Below are positions 17,567 through 25,917 of a DNA stretch of 64,000 nt, one piece after another. The stretch covers positions 496,001 through 560,000 of the forward strand of contig NZ_NOXU01000032.1 in the NCBI RefSeq assembly GCF_002251795.1, given 5' to 3'. Both the position numbers and the translations under genes were made by a program. Below the pieces are notes generated by a model. The model saw nothing but the letters and a program-made list of their open reading frames with translations. It had not been told where the DNA came from and searched no databases. This DNA comes from Niveispirillum lacus. GTDB lineage: Bacteria; Pseudomonadota; Alphaproteobacteria; Azospirillales; Azospirillaceae. Position 1 is the stretch's first letter. Each line of letters opens with the position of its first letter.

Positions 17567-20500
17567 ATGAAAACCAAACATCTGCTGGTGACCACCACCG
17601 CGCTGGCCCTCCTGGCCAGCCCCGCCATCGCGCAGGAAGGCGGGCTGCTGGAAGAAATTGTCGTGACCGGTTCGCGCATCGCGCGCCCGGCCGAACAGAG
17701 CCCCGTGCCTGTCACGGCGCTGGGCGAGGCGGAACTGTCGGCGCGTGGCATCACCAGCATCTCCGATGCGTTGAACCGCCTGCCCGCCCTGCAGAACACC
17801 CGCTCGTCGGACCAACTCTCCTCTGCTGCCCCTGTCCCCACCGCCAATCTGCGCGGCCTGGGGGCGGCGCGCACCCTGGTGCTGGTCAATGGCCGCCGCC
17901 ATGTTGCCGGTATCGCCGGTGAGGCATCGGTGGACATTTCCACCATTCCGTCGGCCCTGGTCGAACGCGTCGATGTGCTGACCGGCGGTGCGTCGGCCGT
18001 CTACGGTTCCGACGCCGTGACCGGTGTGGTCAACTTTGTCCTGAAGAAGGATTTCGAAGGTCAGGATCTGACGGCGCAATACGGCCTGTCGGAAAAGGGC
18101 GATGCCGACCGCCGTTATGTCGCCGCCACCATTGGCCGCAATTTCGATGACGGCAAGGGCAATATCACCCTGTCCCTGTCCTCAGTGGATCAGAAGCCAC
18201 TGGAATTCGGCGACCGCAAATGGTCGCGCGGCAATGGCATCGCCGATGACACGGCCAACCCGGAACTGTTCATCCAAGAAACGGACCTGACCCCGGCCCT
18301 GCGTGCGGCCGGCGTCACCGCTGGCACCCGCATCCTGTCCCTGTCCACGGCCAATCAGGCCATTGCCGGCCAGACCCTGATCGCCCGCGCCCAGAATGCC
18401 AAGGCCCGCGCCTTCGGCACGAACCAGCGTTTCGGCCTATCCTCCATCTACGGCATCATCGGCTTTGACCCACGCGGCACGGGTTTCCCCGTGTCCGGCA
18501 CCAACAGCCGCGCACCCAATATCGACCTGGACAATAACGGCACCCGCGACTGCCTGCAGAATTATCCGGGCCGCCGTGGCTATGGCTGCTTGGTCATTGA
18601 TCCCAGCACGGGTCGCATCCGCCCATTCCAGGACGGTATCTTCGCCAATAATGACCAGCTTGGTGGGGATGGCACACCCGATTATCTGGACCGCGCCACC
18701 CTGGTCGGTGACCTCTCCACGCAAACGGCCAACCTGAATGCCCGCTACGAGGTCAGCCCCTACTTCAAACCGTTCGTGGAAGCCAAGTACGTCCGCAACA
18801 CCAGCCGTCAGGTCGAAAGTGTCCGCACTTTTGACGACAGCATCCGCATCAAGCTGGACAATCCCTTCATTCCGCAGCAGTTGCGTGACATCGCCAATGC
18901 CCAGATCGCGGCGGAACCGGCCCTGGCCAATACCTACCAGTTCATCATCACCCGCGACCATTCAGACGTGGTCGACCCGGTCGTCCGCAACAATCGCGAC
19001 ACCTATCGCGGCGTGCTGGGCTTCGAGGGTGAGTTGGACAATGGCTGGGCCTATGAAGCCTCCTACAACTACGGTCGCACCGATGCCACCGACAAGCGCC
19101 CGACCCGCCTGAACGACCGGTTCTTCGCCGCCATCGACGCCGTGCGCGCCCCCAACGGCCAGATTGTCTGCCGGTCCGACCTGAACCCCACCTCGGTTCC
19201 GTCTGTGTCGGACTTCCCGGTCTTCTCCTGGTCCGGGTACAACACGTTCAAGGCCGGCGACGGTTCGTGCAAGCCCTTGAACCTGTTCGGTCTGGGAGCC
19301 CCGTCAGAAGCCGCACAGGATTTTGTCACCTACGACAATCCCATCAAGTCCACCATCAAGCAGCAGGTCTGGAACGCCAGCATCACCGGCGACCTGGGCG
19401 AAACCCTGGCCCTGCCGGGCGGTCCCATCGGCTTTGCCGCCGGTCTGGAACACCGCAAGGAAGACAGCCGTTTCGAGGTCACGGAGTTTGAGCGTCTCAA
19501 CTACACCGACCGTGGCGGCCGCCAGAATGTGGTCGGTGGCTTTGACGTCACCGAAGGCTTTGTCGAATTGAACGCCCCGCTGCTGGCCGACCTGCCGGGC
19601 GTGGAGTTGCTGTCGCTGGATGGCGCCTATCGTTATGGCGATTACAGCACGGTGGGCGGTGTGAATACCTGGAAGGTGGGCGGTGTCTATGCCCCGGTAG
19701 CGGATATCCGTGCGCGTGGCGGTTATTCCCGCACCATCCGCGCCCCCAACATCCAGGAACTGTTTGCCCCGCGTTCGTCCACCCTGTTCTCTGTCGTTGA
19801 TCCCTGCGATGCCGGTCAGATCGGCACTGGCCCCAACCCGGCCAACCGCCGCGCCAACTGCGCCGCTGACGGCATCCCCAATGGCTGGCTGGACACCCGC
19901 ACCGCCCGCGTACCGGGCTTTACCGGCGGCAACCCGGACCTGGACCCGGAAACCTCCACCAGCTATACGGCCGGTGTGGTGCTGACGCCGTCCTTCCTGC
20001 CCCGCTTCTCGCTGGCGGTCGATTACTGGAACATCAAGATCGAGGATGCGATCAGCCAAGTGACGGGCCAGAACATCCTGAATGCCTGTTATGATGCGCC
20101 CAGCCGGGACAATCCCTTCTGTTCGCAGGTGGGTCGTAACCGCACCAGCACCTCGCCCACCTTCCTGGCCGTCAATTCGCTGAACCAGACGACGATCAAT
20201 TTCGCCCGGTTCGAAGCCAGCGGCATCGATTTCGATCTGGTCTACCCCGTGGATCTGGAAGAAATCGGCTTGGGTGAGAATGGCCGCGTCACGCTGGGCC
20301 TGACGGGCACCTGGAACGAGAAGAACCGCACGTTCCAGAGCCCCAGCAACGCCGCCGCTGCCAACAACGCTCTGGGTGAACGTCTGTTCCCCGAATGGAA
20401 CCTGAACCCGTCCGTGTCGTGGAGCGACGATGTCTGGAGTGTCGCCTGGTACGGCTTCTACCAGTCGCGGCAGACCCTGACCGGCGTTGAAACAGAAACG

Positions 20501-20698
20501 GCCAGCACCTTTGTTCAGGCCTACGCGCCTGCTGCCTGGGTGCATGATGCGACCGTGTCCTATCAGGTGACGGACGAGATGCGGGTGACCGCCGGCGTCA
20601 ATAACCTGACCAACAAGGGCCAGTTCTTTGGCGATATCGGCCGTCCGGCCTCCGCCATCGGCCGGTCCTACTATCTGCGCACCCGTCTGGTCTTCTGA
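17567..20698 (+). CDS. TonB-dependent receptor of the cyanophycinase/ABC cluster
   Basis: The product has 1043 residues and starts at the ATG at 17567, 9 nt after GAGGG. A signal peptide (KTKHLLVTTTALALLASPAI) is followed by a TonB box (LEEIVVTGSRIAR). The plug shows RGLGAARTLVLVNGRR and VDVLTGGASAVYGSDAVTG, and the long barrel ends in the aromatic terminal strand SYYLRTRLVF. The type matches the large Caulobacter/Xanthomonas-style receptors that import oligomers. It lies 98 bp after the ABC operon and ahead of an exported cyanophycinase, so it may take up cyanophycin fragments or dipeptides across the outer membrane. That substrate is inferred from neighbours only. Confidence 0.93.
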   Translation: MKTKHLLVTTTALALLASPAIAQEGGLLEEIVVTGSRIARPAEQSPVPVTALGEAELSARGITSISDALNRLPALQNTRSSDQLSSAAPVPTANLRGLGAARTLVLVNGRRHVAGIAGEASVDISTIPSALVERVDVLTGGASAVYGSDAVTGVVNFVLKKDFEGQDLTAQYGLSEKGDADRRYVAATIGRNFDDGKGNITLSLSSVDQKPLEFGDRKWSRGNGIADDTANPELFIQETDLTPALRAAGVTAGTRILSLSTANQAIAGQTLIARAQNAKARAFGTNQRFGLSSIYGIIGFDPRGTGFPVSGTNSRAPNIDLDNNGTRDCLQNYPGRRGYGCLVIDPSTGRIRPFQDGIFANNDQLGGDGTPDYLDRATLVGDLSTQTANLNARYEVSPYFKPFVEAKYVRNTSRQVESVRTFDDSIRIKLDNPFIPQQLRDIANAQIAAEPALANTYQFIITRDHSDVVDPVVRNNRDTYRGVLGFEGELDNGWAYEASYNYGRTDATDKRPTRLNDRFFAAIDAVRAPNGQIVCRSDLNPTSVPSVSDFPVFSWSGYNTFKAGDGSCKPLNLFGLGAPSEAAQDFVTYDNPIKSTIKQQVWNASITGDLGETLALPGGPIGFAAGLEHRKEDSRFEVTEFERLNYTDRGGRQNVVGGFDVTEGFVELNAPLLADLPGVELLSLDGAYRYGDYSTVGGVNTWKVGGVYAPVADIRARGGYSRTIRAPNIQELFAPRSSTLFSVVDPCDAGQIGTGPNPANRRANCAADGIPNGWLDTRTARVPGFTGGNPDLDPETSTSYTAGVVLTPSFLPRFSLAVDYWNIKIEDAISQVTGQNILNACYDAPSRDNPFCSQVGRNRTSTSPTFLAVNSLNQTTINFARFEASGIDFDLVYPVDLEEIGLGENGRVTLGLTGTWNEKNRTFQSPSNAAAANNALGERLFPEWNLNPSVSWSDDVWSVAWYGFYQSRQTLTGVETETASTFVQAYAPAAWVHDATVSYQVTDEMRVTAGVNNLTNKGQFFGDIGRPASAIGRSYYLRTRLVF

Positions 20699-20718
20699 TC
20701 TGCCGGTCGAGCGTTGTC

Positions 20719-20770
20719 GCGGTCTTGCGGGAGGGGCACATTTCCCGCAAGACCGCCTTTTCTTTTCGCC
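20719..20770 (+). terminator. Strong rho-independent terminator/attenuator upstream of cyanophycinase
   Basis: Arms GCGGTCTTGCGGGA and TCCCGCAAGACCGC form a perfect 14-bp stem with a 10-base loop, followed by CTTTTCTTTT. It lies 20 bp after the TonB receptor stop and ends about 20 bp before the cyanophycinase start, leaving almost no room for a separate promoter. Confidence 0.85.
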
Positions 20771-20790
20771 ACCCACGCCCGGATGTCCCC

Positions 20791-22002
20791 ATGCGCCGCT
20801 TTGTCCTGTGTCTGCTTGCTGTCATCGCAACGGCCCTGCCGGCATGGTCGGAACCGGTGAAAGGATCGCTGCTTATTGCAGGGGGGGATTTTAAACTGGA
20901 GAATCCCGGTTGGTCCCGGCTGGTGGATCTGGCCGGCGGCAAGGGGGCCATGATCCTGGTCCTGCCGACCGCCAGCGGCGATCCCGTCGGCAGCGGTGGG
21001 CGCATCGTGGAACATCTGCGCAGCCTTGGTGCCAATGCCATGCTGCTGCCGCTGGCCGAAAAGGGCTTTGATCGTCCCCCGGCGGCGATTGTCAGCGATC
21101 CCCTGTGGGTCGACCGCGCCCGCCATGCCGGCGGCTTCTTCCTGGTGGGCGGCGATCAGTCACGCTATACGGCAGCCCTTCTTCGTGCCGACGGGTCTGA
21201 CACGCCGCTGCTGGCCGCCATCCGCGCCGCCCACGCGGCGGGCGCCGTGATTGGCGGTTCTTCCGCCGGGGCCGCCATCATGTCCGCCACCATGATCAAG
21301 GACGCGCCCGAAACGCTGGACCTGCTGGACGCCGGCCCCATCGCGGGCCGTACCCTGGGTCCGGGCCTGGGCTTCATCGGCCCCGACTGGTTTGTGGATC
21401 AGCATTTCCTGGCCCGCGGTCGTTTCGCCCGCACCCTGGTGGCCATGGATGCCGCTGGCTATACGCGCGGCTTGGGTGTGGATGAGAATACCGCCATCAT
21501 CATCCGCAAGCGCCAGGAGGCGGAGGTGGTGGGGGCCAGCGGGGTTGTGCTGCTCGATACCCGCACCGCCACCCGCCGCCCCGGTTGGCCCTTCGCGCAG
21601 ACGGGTACGGTAGTATCTTTGCTGCGGGATGGTGACCGGCTCGACCTTGTCAGCGGTACCGTGACACCCGGCCCGACCCGGGCCGCAGCACCGATCGCAC
21701 CGTCCAGCCCCGGTTTCGCCCCTGATCCGGAATTGCCATCCATCCTGGCAACGGGGGACATTCTGGCGCCCTGGCAGTTCGGGCGGCTGATGGCACAGGT
21801 ACTGGAAAGCCGCCAGGGTCAGGCGACAGGACTGGCCTTCGATGCCGCCGATCCCGCCCGCCGCCCCGCCTTCCGCATGCTTCTGTCCCGCCGCTCCGAC
21901 AGCCAGGGCTGGGCTGGAAATGGCGTCACGGCCTTGAACCTGTCCTTGGATGTCGAACCGGTACGGATGGCCGATCCCCTGTTCAGCCCCGCGCAGCCCT
22001 GA
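20791..22002 (+). CDS. Exported cyanophycinase (peptidase family S51)
   Basis: The product has 403 residues. The ATG at 20791 gives an immediate signal peptide (RRFVLCLLAVIATALPAWS). The family hallmarks are all present: FFLVGGDQSRY (the GGNQ-like loop), GGSSAGAAIMS with nucleophile S158, DQHFLARGRFARTL with H205, and GLGVDENTAIII with E232. These match the catalytic and Arg-binding segments of CphB-type enzymes, which release beta-Asp-Arg dipeptides from cyanophycin. Known CphB is about 270 residues and cytoplasmic; here a signal peptide points outward (CphE-like), and about 130 extra C-terminal residues of unknown role follow. A general S51 peptidase on other isopeptides is the alternative. 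Confidence 0.9.
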   Translation: MRRFVLCLLAVIATALPAWSEPVKGSLLIAGGDFKLENPGWSRLVDLAGGKGAMILVLPTASGDPVGSGGRIVEHLRSLGANAMLLPLAEKGFDRPPAAIVSDPLWVDRARHAGGFFLVGGDQSRYTAALLRADGSDTPLLAAIRAAHAAGAVIGGSSAGAAIMSATMIKDAPETLDLLDAGPIAGRTLGPGLGFIGPDWFVDQHFLARGRFARTLVAMDAAGYTRGLGVDENTAIIIRKRQEAEVVGASGVVLLDTRTATRRPGWPFAQTGTVVSLLRDGDRLDLVSGTVTPGPTRAAAPIAPSSPGFAPDPELPSILATGDILAPWQFGRLMAQVLESRQGQATGLAFDAADPARRPAFRMLLSRRSDSQGWAGNGVTALNLSLDVEPVRMADPLFSPAQP

Positions 22003-22099
22003 CCCGGTCCAGCCTCTTCTGTCGGCATCGGGGCTGGCATCTGCGCCGCGATACCCCATGTCCATCATGGTGTATTTTCCGGACAGGGGGAGAGACAGG

Positions 22100-23125
22100 G
22101 TGCCGGATGCGTACTGGGCTCTGCGGCAGCATAAACAGCCTGTCGCCATCATTGGCGCCGGTGTCGCGGGACTAACCGCTGCGCGCCTGCTGTCGCCACG
22201 CATCCCCACCGTGCTGTACGACGCAGCGGCCAGTGTGGGGGGGCGGCTGGCCACACGGCGATGCGACGGGCACGCTTTCGACCATGGCGCCCAGTTCTTC
22301 AAACCCCGCCATCCCCGGTTTGCAGCAGAGGTGCGCCGCCTGGTCGACCAGGGGGTGGTCGCACCCTGGATCGCACGGTTTGCGGAATTCCGGGGCGGCA
22401 CCATCGCGTCGCGTCGACAATGGACCTCAGAGAGCGCGCATTATGTGGGGATCGGTGGCATGGGGGCCCTTGCCGCCTCCTGGGCGACCGGTCTGGATCT
22501 GCGCCTGTCGCGCCGGGTGACCGGCCTGCGCTCCGCCCTGGATGGCACATGGCTGACCCTCGACAGCGATGGTGAACAGGGACCATTTGGTCTGGTCATC
22601 CTGGCGCTGCCGGCCCCAGGGGCGCATGCGCTGCTGCCGGCTGATTGCCCGCTGCGGTCTGTCACCGCCCGCGCGCGGATGAAGTCCTGCTACGCCCTGA
22701 TGCTGGGTCTGGACGGCGACCTTGATCTTGGTTTCGATGCCGCCCTGGTGAAGGACGCCCCACTTAGCTGGATCTCGGTTACCGGGTCGCGACCGGGGCA
22801 CCAGGGGCCATCCGGTATCGTCGCCCTTGCCGCCAATGCCTGGGCCGATGCCAACCGCGACCGCCCCCCGGCCGACATTCAGGCGGCGTTGCTAGCGGCT
22901 CTTTCCGACCTGTGTGAACGTCCGTTTCACGCCAGCGTAACAACCCTTCATCACTGGCCGTCCGCCAATAGCGACCCTGTCCGCGCGGACGGCCCGCAGA
23001 TCGATCCCGACCATCGGATCGCCTTGTGCGGTGACTGGCTGCGTCAGGGCCGGGTGGAGGCCGCCTTCCTGTCCGGCGCACAGATCGCTGACACCATCAT
23101 CGCCGCCATGGTCACCAAAGGTTAG
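22100..23125 (+). CDS. FAD-dependent NAD(P)H oxidase-like protein, renalase type
   Basis: The product has about 341 residues. The GTG at 22100 is favoured by a strong GGGGGAGAG just upstream; the in-frame ATGs at 22058 and 22067 are possible. The Rossmann dinucleotide motif is VAIIGAGVAGLTAARLL, followed by the GGRLATRR arginine motif of amine-oxidase-like flavoproteins and the HGAQFFKPRHPRF stretch typical of bacterial renalase-like proteins. A C-terminal flavin-binding GDWLRQGRVEAAFLSG is present. Bacterial renalases oxidise aberrant isomers of NAD(P)H in the cytoplasm; whether this one does is inference. It converges on and overlaps the virB11 gene by 4 nt, with no functional link apparent. 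Confidence 0.83.
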   Translation: MPDAYWALRQHKQPVAIIGAGVAGLTAARLLSPRIPTVLYDAAASVGGRLATRRCDGHAFDHGAQFFKPRHPRFAAEVRRLVDQGVVAPWIARFAEFRGGTIASRRQWTSESAHYVGIGGMGALAASWATGLDLRLSRRVTGLRSALDGTWLTLDSDGEQGPFGLVILALPAPGAHALLPADCPLRSVTARARMKSCYALMLGLDGDLDLGFDAALVKDAPLSWISVTGSRPGHQGPSGIVALAANAWADANRDRPPADIQAALLAALSDLCERPFHASVTTLHHWPSANSDPVRADGPQIDPDHRIALCGDWLRQGRVEAAFLSGAQIADTIIAAMVTKG

Positions 23126-24081
23126 ACGGTCGACCAGATCGCACTGATCCCGCGCTGGCCGTCGCGCCGGTCCAGTTGCACGATCACATCCACGACTGAC
23201 CGGGCATAGGCGATCGTATCCTGTACCGACAGGTTGAAGCCTGTCTGCATCACCATCAGGGCCAACTGCTGCAGGGCACCTTGCGGGCTGTTGGCATGGA
23301 TGGTGCTGACAGAGCCAGGATGGCCGGTATTGACGGCGCGCAGGAAACTGACCGCCTCTCCCCCGCGTAACTCGCCCAGAACAATGCGGTCCGGTCGCAG
23401 GCGCAACGACGCCTGCAACAGGTCGTTGGTGGTCACCCGTGCCTCCCCCATTTCCCCCTTCACCGCCACAAGGCCCAGGGCGTTGGGGGCGGACAGGGTG
23501 ATCTCCGGCGTATCCTCCACCACGACCAGCCGGTCCTGTTCCGGCATCTGCCGCAGCAGGGCGTTCAGAAAGGTGGTCTTGCCGGTGGAGGTGCCGCCGC
23601 TGACCAGAATGGTGCGCCGGGCCTTGATGGCGGCCGTCAGATAGGCGGCGGGGTCTCGCATCGGATCAAGCCCCCGCCACCCCTCATCAGCGGCCGGCGC
23701 CAGGGCGGCATAGGCTGACAGCGGCACATCGACCAGACGGTGGCGGCGGATGGCCATGGCCCAATGGCCGCGTGTCGCGGACGGCGCCACAAACTGCACC
23801 CGCGCCCCATCGGGCAGTCGACCGGACAGCAGCGGTTGGTTGCGATTGATCCCCTGATTGGACAGGCGCGCCACCTGCTCGGCCAGGCGGCGCAGCAATC
23901 GCTCGTCGATACGCGGGTCTGTCAGGCGAACCATGCCGCTGCCCGCCCGCTCCGCCCAGATCTCACCGGGCCGGTTCACCATGATTTCCGTGACCAAAGT
24001 GTCGTTCAGCAAGGGCTGGAACGGGGCCAGATACTCGGCCAGATAGACGGCTTCGTTCAGGATGGCGACACTGGCATTCAT
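23122..24081 (-). CDS. virB11: Type IV secretion ATPase VirB11
   Basis: This is a 319-residue hexameric traffic ATPase at the cytoplasmic face of the secretion machine. The ATG follows GGAGG by 6 nt. Walker A is SGGTSTGKTT at 151-160. The Asp box is near VVVEDTPEITL, the His box near SVSTIHANSPQGAL, and Walker B is in LRPDRIVLGELRGGEA. The N-terminal domain includes the conserved LVTEIMVNRPGEIW. Length and motifs are full, so the gene looks functional. It is the last gene of the operon and overlaps virB10 by 4 nt. Confidence 0.95.
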   Translation of the reverse strand: MNASVAILNEAVYLAEYLAPFQPLLNDTLVTEIMVNRPGEIWAERAGSGMVRLTDPRIDERLLRRLAEQVARLSNQGINRNQPLLSGRLPDGARVQFVAPSATRGHWAMAIRRHRLVDVPLSAYAALAPAADEGWRGLDPMRDPAAYLTAAIKARRTILVSGGTSTGKTTFLNALLRQMPEQDRLVVVEDTPEITLSAPNALGLVAVKGEMGEARVTTNDLLQASLRLRPDRIVLGELRGGEAVSFLRAVNTGHPGSVSTIHANSPQGALQQLALMVMQTGFNLSVQDTIAYARSVVDVIVQLDRRDGQRGISAIWSTV

Positions 24082-25169
24082 GACCGGCCTCCGTTGGCAA
24101 CAAGGGAGAAGTCAAGGTCGCGCGCCACGAAGACGCGAATGGGCTGTCCCTGGTCAATGCGAATAGTGGGCGGGATCTGGCTGTCGCGTTGTGCGGCGAC
24201 ACTGGCCGCCGACTGAGAACCCGACAGGATCAGGGCCGCATTGCCGATGGCCGACAGGGCACCAACCACCGACAGCATGGTTGCCGACCCGAACCGTTCC
24301 ACAAAATGCGTATCGACATCTCCGGACAGGCCGGACTTGCCGTCCTGGCTGATGGCCGGCGATGCCAGCGCCACCGAGACGCCATCAGGCCGGATCAGCC
24401 GGGTCCACAGCACATAAACCCGCTTCTGTCCTGCTTGCAGGCCGGACTTGTACTGTCCGATCAGGCGGGAGGTGCGGGGGACCAGGACCCGGCTGCCATC
24501 GAACGACCGCACATCCTGGCTGACCACGGCACGGACATGGCCGGGAAGGTCACTGTCGATGGCGGTTTCAAGCACAGCCGAAATGAATGCCCCCTGCGCC
24601 ACCGTCGTGGATGGCGCGATGGCATGGACAGCGCTGGCCGTATCCACCCCGCCATTGCCGACGCGCAGGGCAAAGGCCTCATTGTCTGACAGGGCGCCGG
24701 GGGCCGCCGGCACCGCTGCGACCGGCCCTGGGGGGGCGGATGCGGTGGTCGGGGCCGCCATGGGGGACGTGGCGGGTGCCGGGACTGACATGTCAAAGAC
24801 CATGACGGGGGCGGCCAGCCGCTGTGGGTCTGGAACGCGCGCCGGCTGCGGCAGGGGCGTCACCGCCACCGGCGCCAGGGCCGGGGGTGGGACCGGCAAG
24901 GCGGCCAATGGCGCCGGTGGCGGGACGGGCGGGGCCGGCAGCGGGGCGGGTTCCGCCACCGGTTGCCGCGCCTGGTTCAAGCCCCAGAAGGTGAGACCAC
25001 CCAGGGCCAGGACACAGGCCAGGCCGGCGGCCAGCCCCAGAGTGCCCGCGCCGCGCCTGTCGGCCACGGTCGGGTAATGGGTACGGCCCGCCAGGACCAG
25101 GGCCCCGGCCGACATGGACAGGCGGGGATCGTCACTGACGCGGACGGGGTCGGCGCTGAAGCTCATCAC
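24078..25169 (-). CDS. virB10: Type IV secretion protein VirB10 (TrbI-like)
   Basis: The product has 363 residues. A short cytoplasmic part precedes one membrane helix at about 43-64 (LGLAAGLACVLALGGLTFWGL), then a Pro/Ala-rich periplasmic linker of about 100 residues. The C-terminal TrbI domain follows, with GAFISAVLETAIDSDLPG, SRVLVPRTSRLIGQYKSG and the PTIRIDQGQPIRVFVARDLD ending. VirB10 spans inner and outer membranes as the core-complex energy sensor. It overlaps virB9 and virB11 by 4 nt on each side. Confidence 0.95.
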   Translation of the reverse strand: MMSFSADPVRVSDDPRLSMSAGALVLAGRTHYPTVADRRGAGTLGLAAGLACVLALGGLTFWGLNQARQPVAEPAPLPAPPVPPPAPLAALPVPPPALAPVAVTPLPQPARVPDPQRLAAPVMVFDMSVPAPATSPMAAPTTASAPPGPVAAVPAAPGALSDNEAFALRVGNGGVDTASAVHAIAPSTTVAQGAFISAVLETAIDSDLPGHVRAVVSQDVRSFDGSRVLVPRTSRLIGQYKSGLQAGQKRVYVLWTRLIRPDGVSVALASPAISQDGKSGLSGDVDTHFVERFGSATMLSVVGALSAIGNAALILSGSQSAASVAAQRDSQIPPTIRIDQGQPIRVFVARDLDFSLVANGGRS

Positions 25170-25915
25170 GGGGTCCTTTCCGCGGTCTGGGTGACGGGGG
25201 CCAGGCTGGCCGTGCGCTTGCCATTGCGCAGGGTGATACGGCGCGGCACCCCATCCAGGACGATCAGATCATTGCGCAGGGCGTAATTGGCGGGACCATC
25301 GACACCGTCGGGACCGGCCACCAGAATGGCCGGCACCTCGGCCCCGGCCTCCCAGCGCAGATATGTCGAATGACCATCGTCAAACACCTGCGCCGGCAGC
25401 ATCTTTTCCGGGCCCTCCTTCTCCCACGCAAAGTTCAGATCGCTGGGCAGCGGGGGCTGGGCCTGCGTGGTCTCCGCCGGGACCGGGTTGGTGGTGATCT
25501 CGGGCGGTGGTGCCTCTGCCACTACGGGGGCCGGTGGGGCAAAGGGCTTGGGATAGCTGAAGCGCATGACATACAGCGGGCCGCCCTTGCCCCCCGTTGT
25601 CAGGTCGAACAGATAGGTGCGGCGGTCGGTAACGACCGTCATGTTGGTGCGGCTGTCGGGCAGGATCGGCTTCAAGAACAGAAGGTCGGCGCGGCGGTTG
25701 GGCGTGACCTGCCAGCCCGCACTGTCGCCGATGGCTACATTTTCGATCCGTTCCCCCGCCTCGAACTGGATCGTCGTCTGGATGCCGGCACGGCCCGGCA
25801 CGGTGACGACGGCGGCCTCGTCATAGTCCTTCCACAGGATGCGATGGTCGGCAAAGCAGGGCGTGGTGGTCAGCAGGGCCGCCAGCAGCGGCAGGGTCAA
25901 CAGGCGCTTGGTCAT
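25166..25915 (-). CDS. virB9: Type IV secretion protein VirB9
   Basis: The product is a 249-residue outer-membrane core-complex protein with a signal peptide (TKRLLTLPLLAALLTTTPCFA) and an ATG 7 nt after AGGAG. The N-terminal domain shows GERIENVAIGDSAGWQVTP and the FLKPILPDSRTNMTVVTDRR segment common to VirB9/TrbG. The C-terminal domain shows FDDGHSTYLRWEAGAEVPAI and NYALRNDLIVLDGVPRRITLR, the part that meets VirB7 and VirB10. A Pro-rich linker joins them. No VirB7 lipoprotein gene is evident beside it. Confidence 0.94.
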   Translation of the reverse strand: MTKRLLTLPLLAALLTTTPCFADHRILWKDYDEAAVVTVPGRAGIQTTIQFEAGERIENVAIGDSAGWQVTPNRRADLLFLKPILPDSRTNMTVVTDRRTYLFDLTTGGKGGPLYVMRFSYPKPFAPPAPVVAEAPPPEITTNPVPAETTQAQPPLPSDLNFAWEKEGPEKMLPAQVFDDGHSTYLRWEAGAEVPAILVAGPDGVDGPANYALRNDLIVLDGVPRRITLRNGKRTASLAPVTQTAERTP

Positions 25916-25917
25916 GA

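Noticed and set aside
19304-20776. Minus-strand reading frame of 490 codons
   Set aside because: It lies wholly within the TonB receptor gene on the opposite strand and has no recognisable motif.
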